Of a stretch of DNA of 6,152 bases, positions 6,149 to 6,152 are shown in pieces; position 1 is the first letter of the stretch; every line of letters begins with the position of its first letter. Position numbers and translations under genes: made by a program. The stretch spans positions 1 through 6,152 of the forward strand of contig CAMGFF010000144.1 in assembly GCA_946055125.1 (NCBI GenBank), written 5' to 3'. The notes below the pieces were generated by a model. That model ran no database searches. It was not told where the DNA came from and saw only the letters and a program-made list of their open reading frames with translations. The DNA comes from an uncultured Prevotellaceae bacterium (GTDB taxonomy: Bacteria > Bacteroidota > Bacteroidia > Bacteroidales > Muribaculaceae).

Positions 6149-6152
6149 AAAT

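Noticed and set aside
1..6152. Mobile element, CRISPR array, toxin-antitoxin or defence system
   Set aside because: All genes are complete housekeeping families in one direction with short gaps; no transposase, integrase, spaced repeats or target-site duplications were seen.

Overview
The window reads as a compact, single-direction piece of a Bacteroidota chromosome, most likely order Bacteroidales. Three things suggest this. The proteins resemble Bacteroidales versions of their families, for example the YbeY segment HGVLHLVGVNDKGPGE and the Dtd segment STKKGNRPSYI. The starts lack clear Shine-Dalgarno sequences and lie just after AT-rich leaders. Upstream regions carry matches to the Bacteroidetes -7 promoter element TAnnTTTG. 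The coding DNA is fairly GC-rich for the phylum, which would fit a Muribaculaceae-like genome, but the family cannot be fixed from the sequence alone.

Layout, all on the + strand: an intrinsic terminator of an upstream gene (11-54); an AT/G-rich intergenic stretch with a probable promoter (about 232-262); ybeY (287-733, 16S rRNA maturation nuclease); mnmG (765-2642, tRNA wobble-uridine modification); a 102-bp gap holding a perfect parS-like palindrome (2678-2693); apt (2745-3278, adenine salvage); a 130-bp gap with a GC-rich small hairpin and a 14-bp perfect inverted repeat (3344-3391) in front of uvrC; uvrC (3409-5289, nucleotide excision repair), with a second perfect parS (5076-5091) inside its helix-hairpin-helix coding region; dtd (5310-5762, D-aminoacyl-tRNA deacylase); and a MazG-type nucleotide pyrophosphohydrolase gene (5795-6148) with its own good promoter candidate overlapping the end of dtd. 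No mobile element, CRISPR array, tRNA or rRNA was seen.

The genes are housekeeping functions in RNA quality and modification (ybeY, mnmG, dtd), nucleotide salvage and sanitation (apt, mazG-like) and DNA repair (uvrC). They probably form ybeY-mnmG and uvrC-dtd transcription pairs. The order matches, from memory, a cluster common in Bacteroidales.

The most notable non-coding content is two 16-bp palindromes, TGTTCCACGTGGAACA and TGTTTCACGTGAAACA, 2.4 kb apart. They match the ParB-binding centromere site parS, so this window is probably part of the chromosome's origin-proximal segregation region. One site is written into the UvrC protein as residues NVSRET. No new multi-gene system was found.
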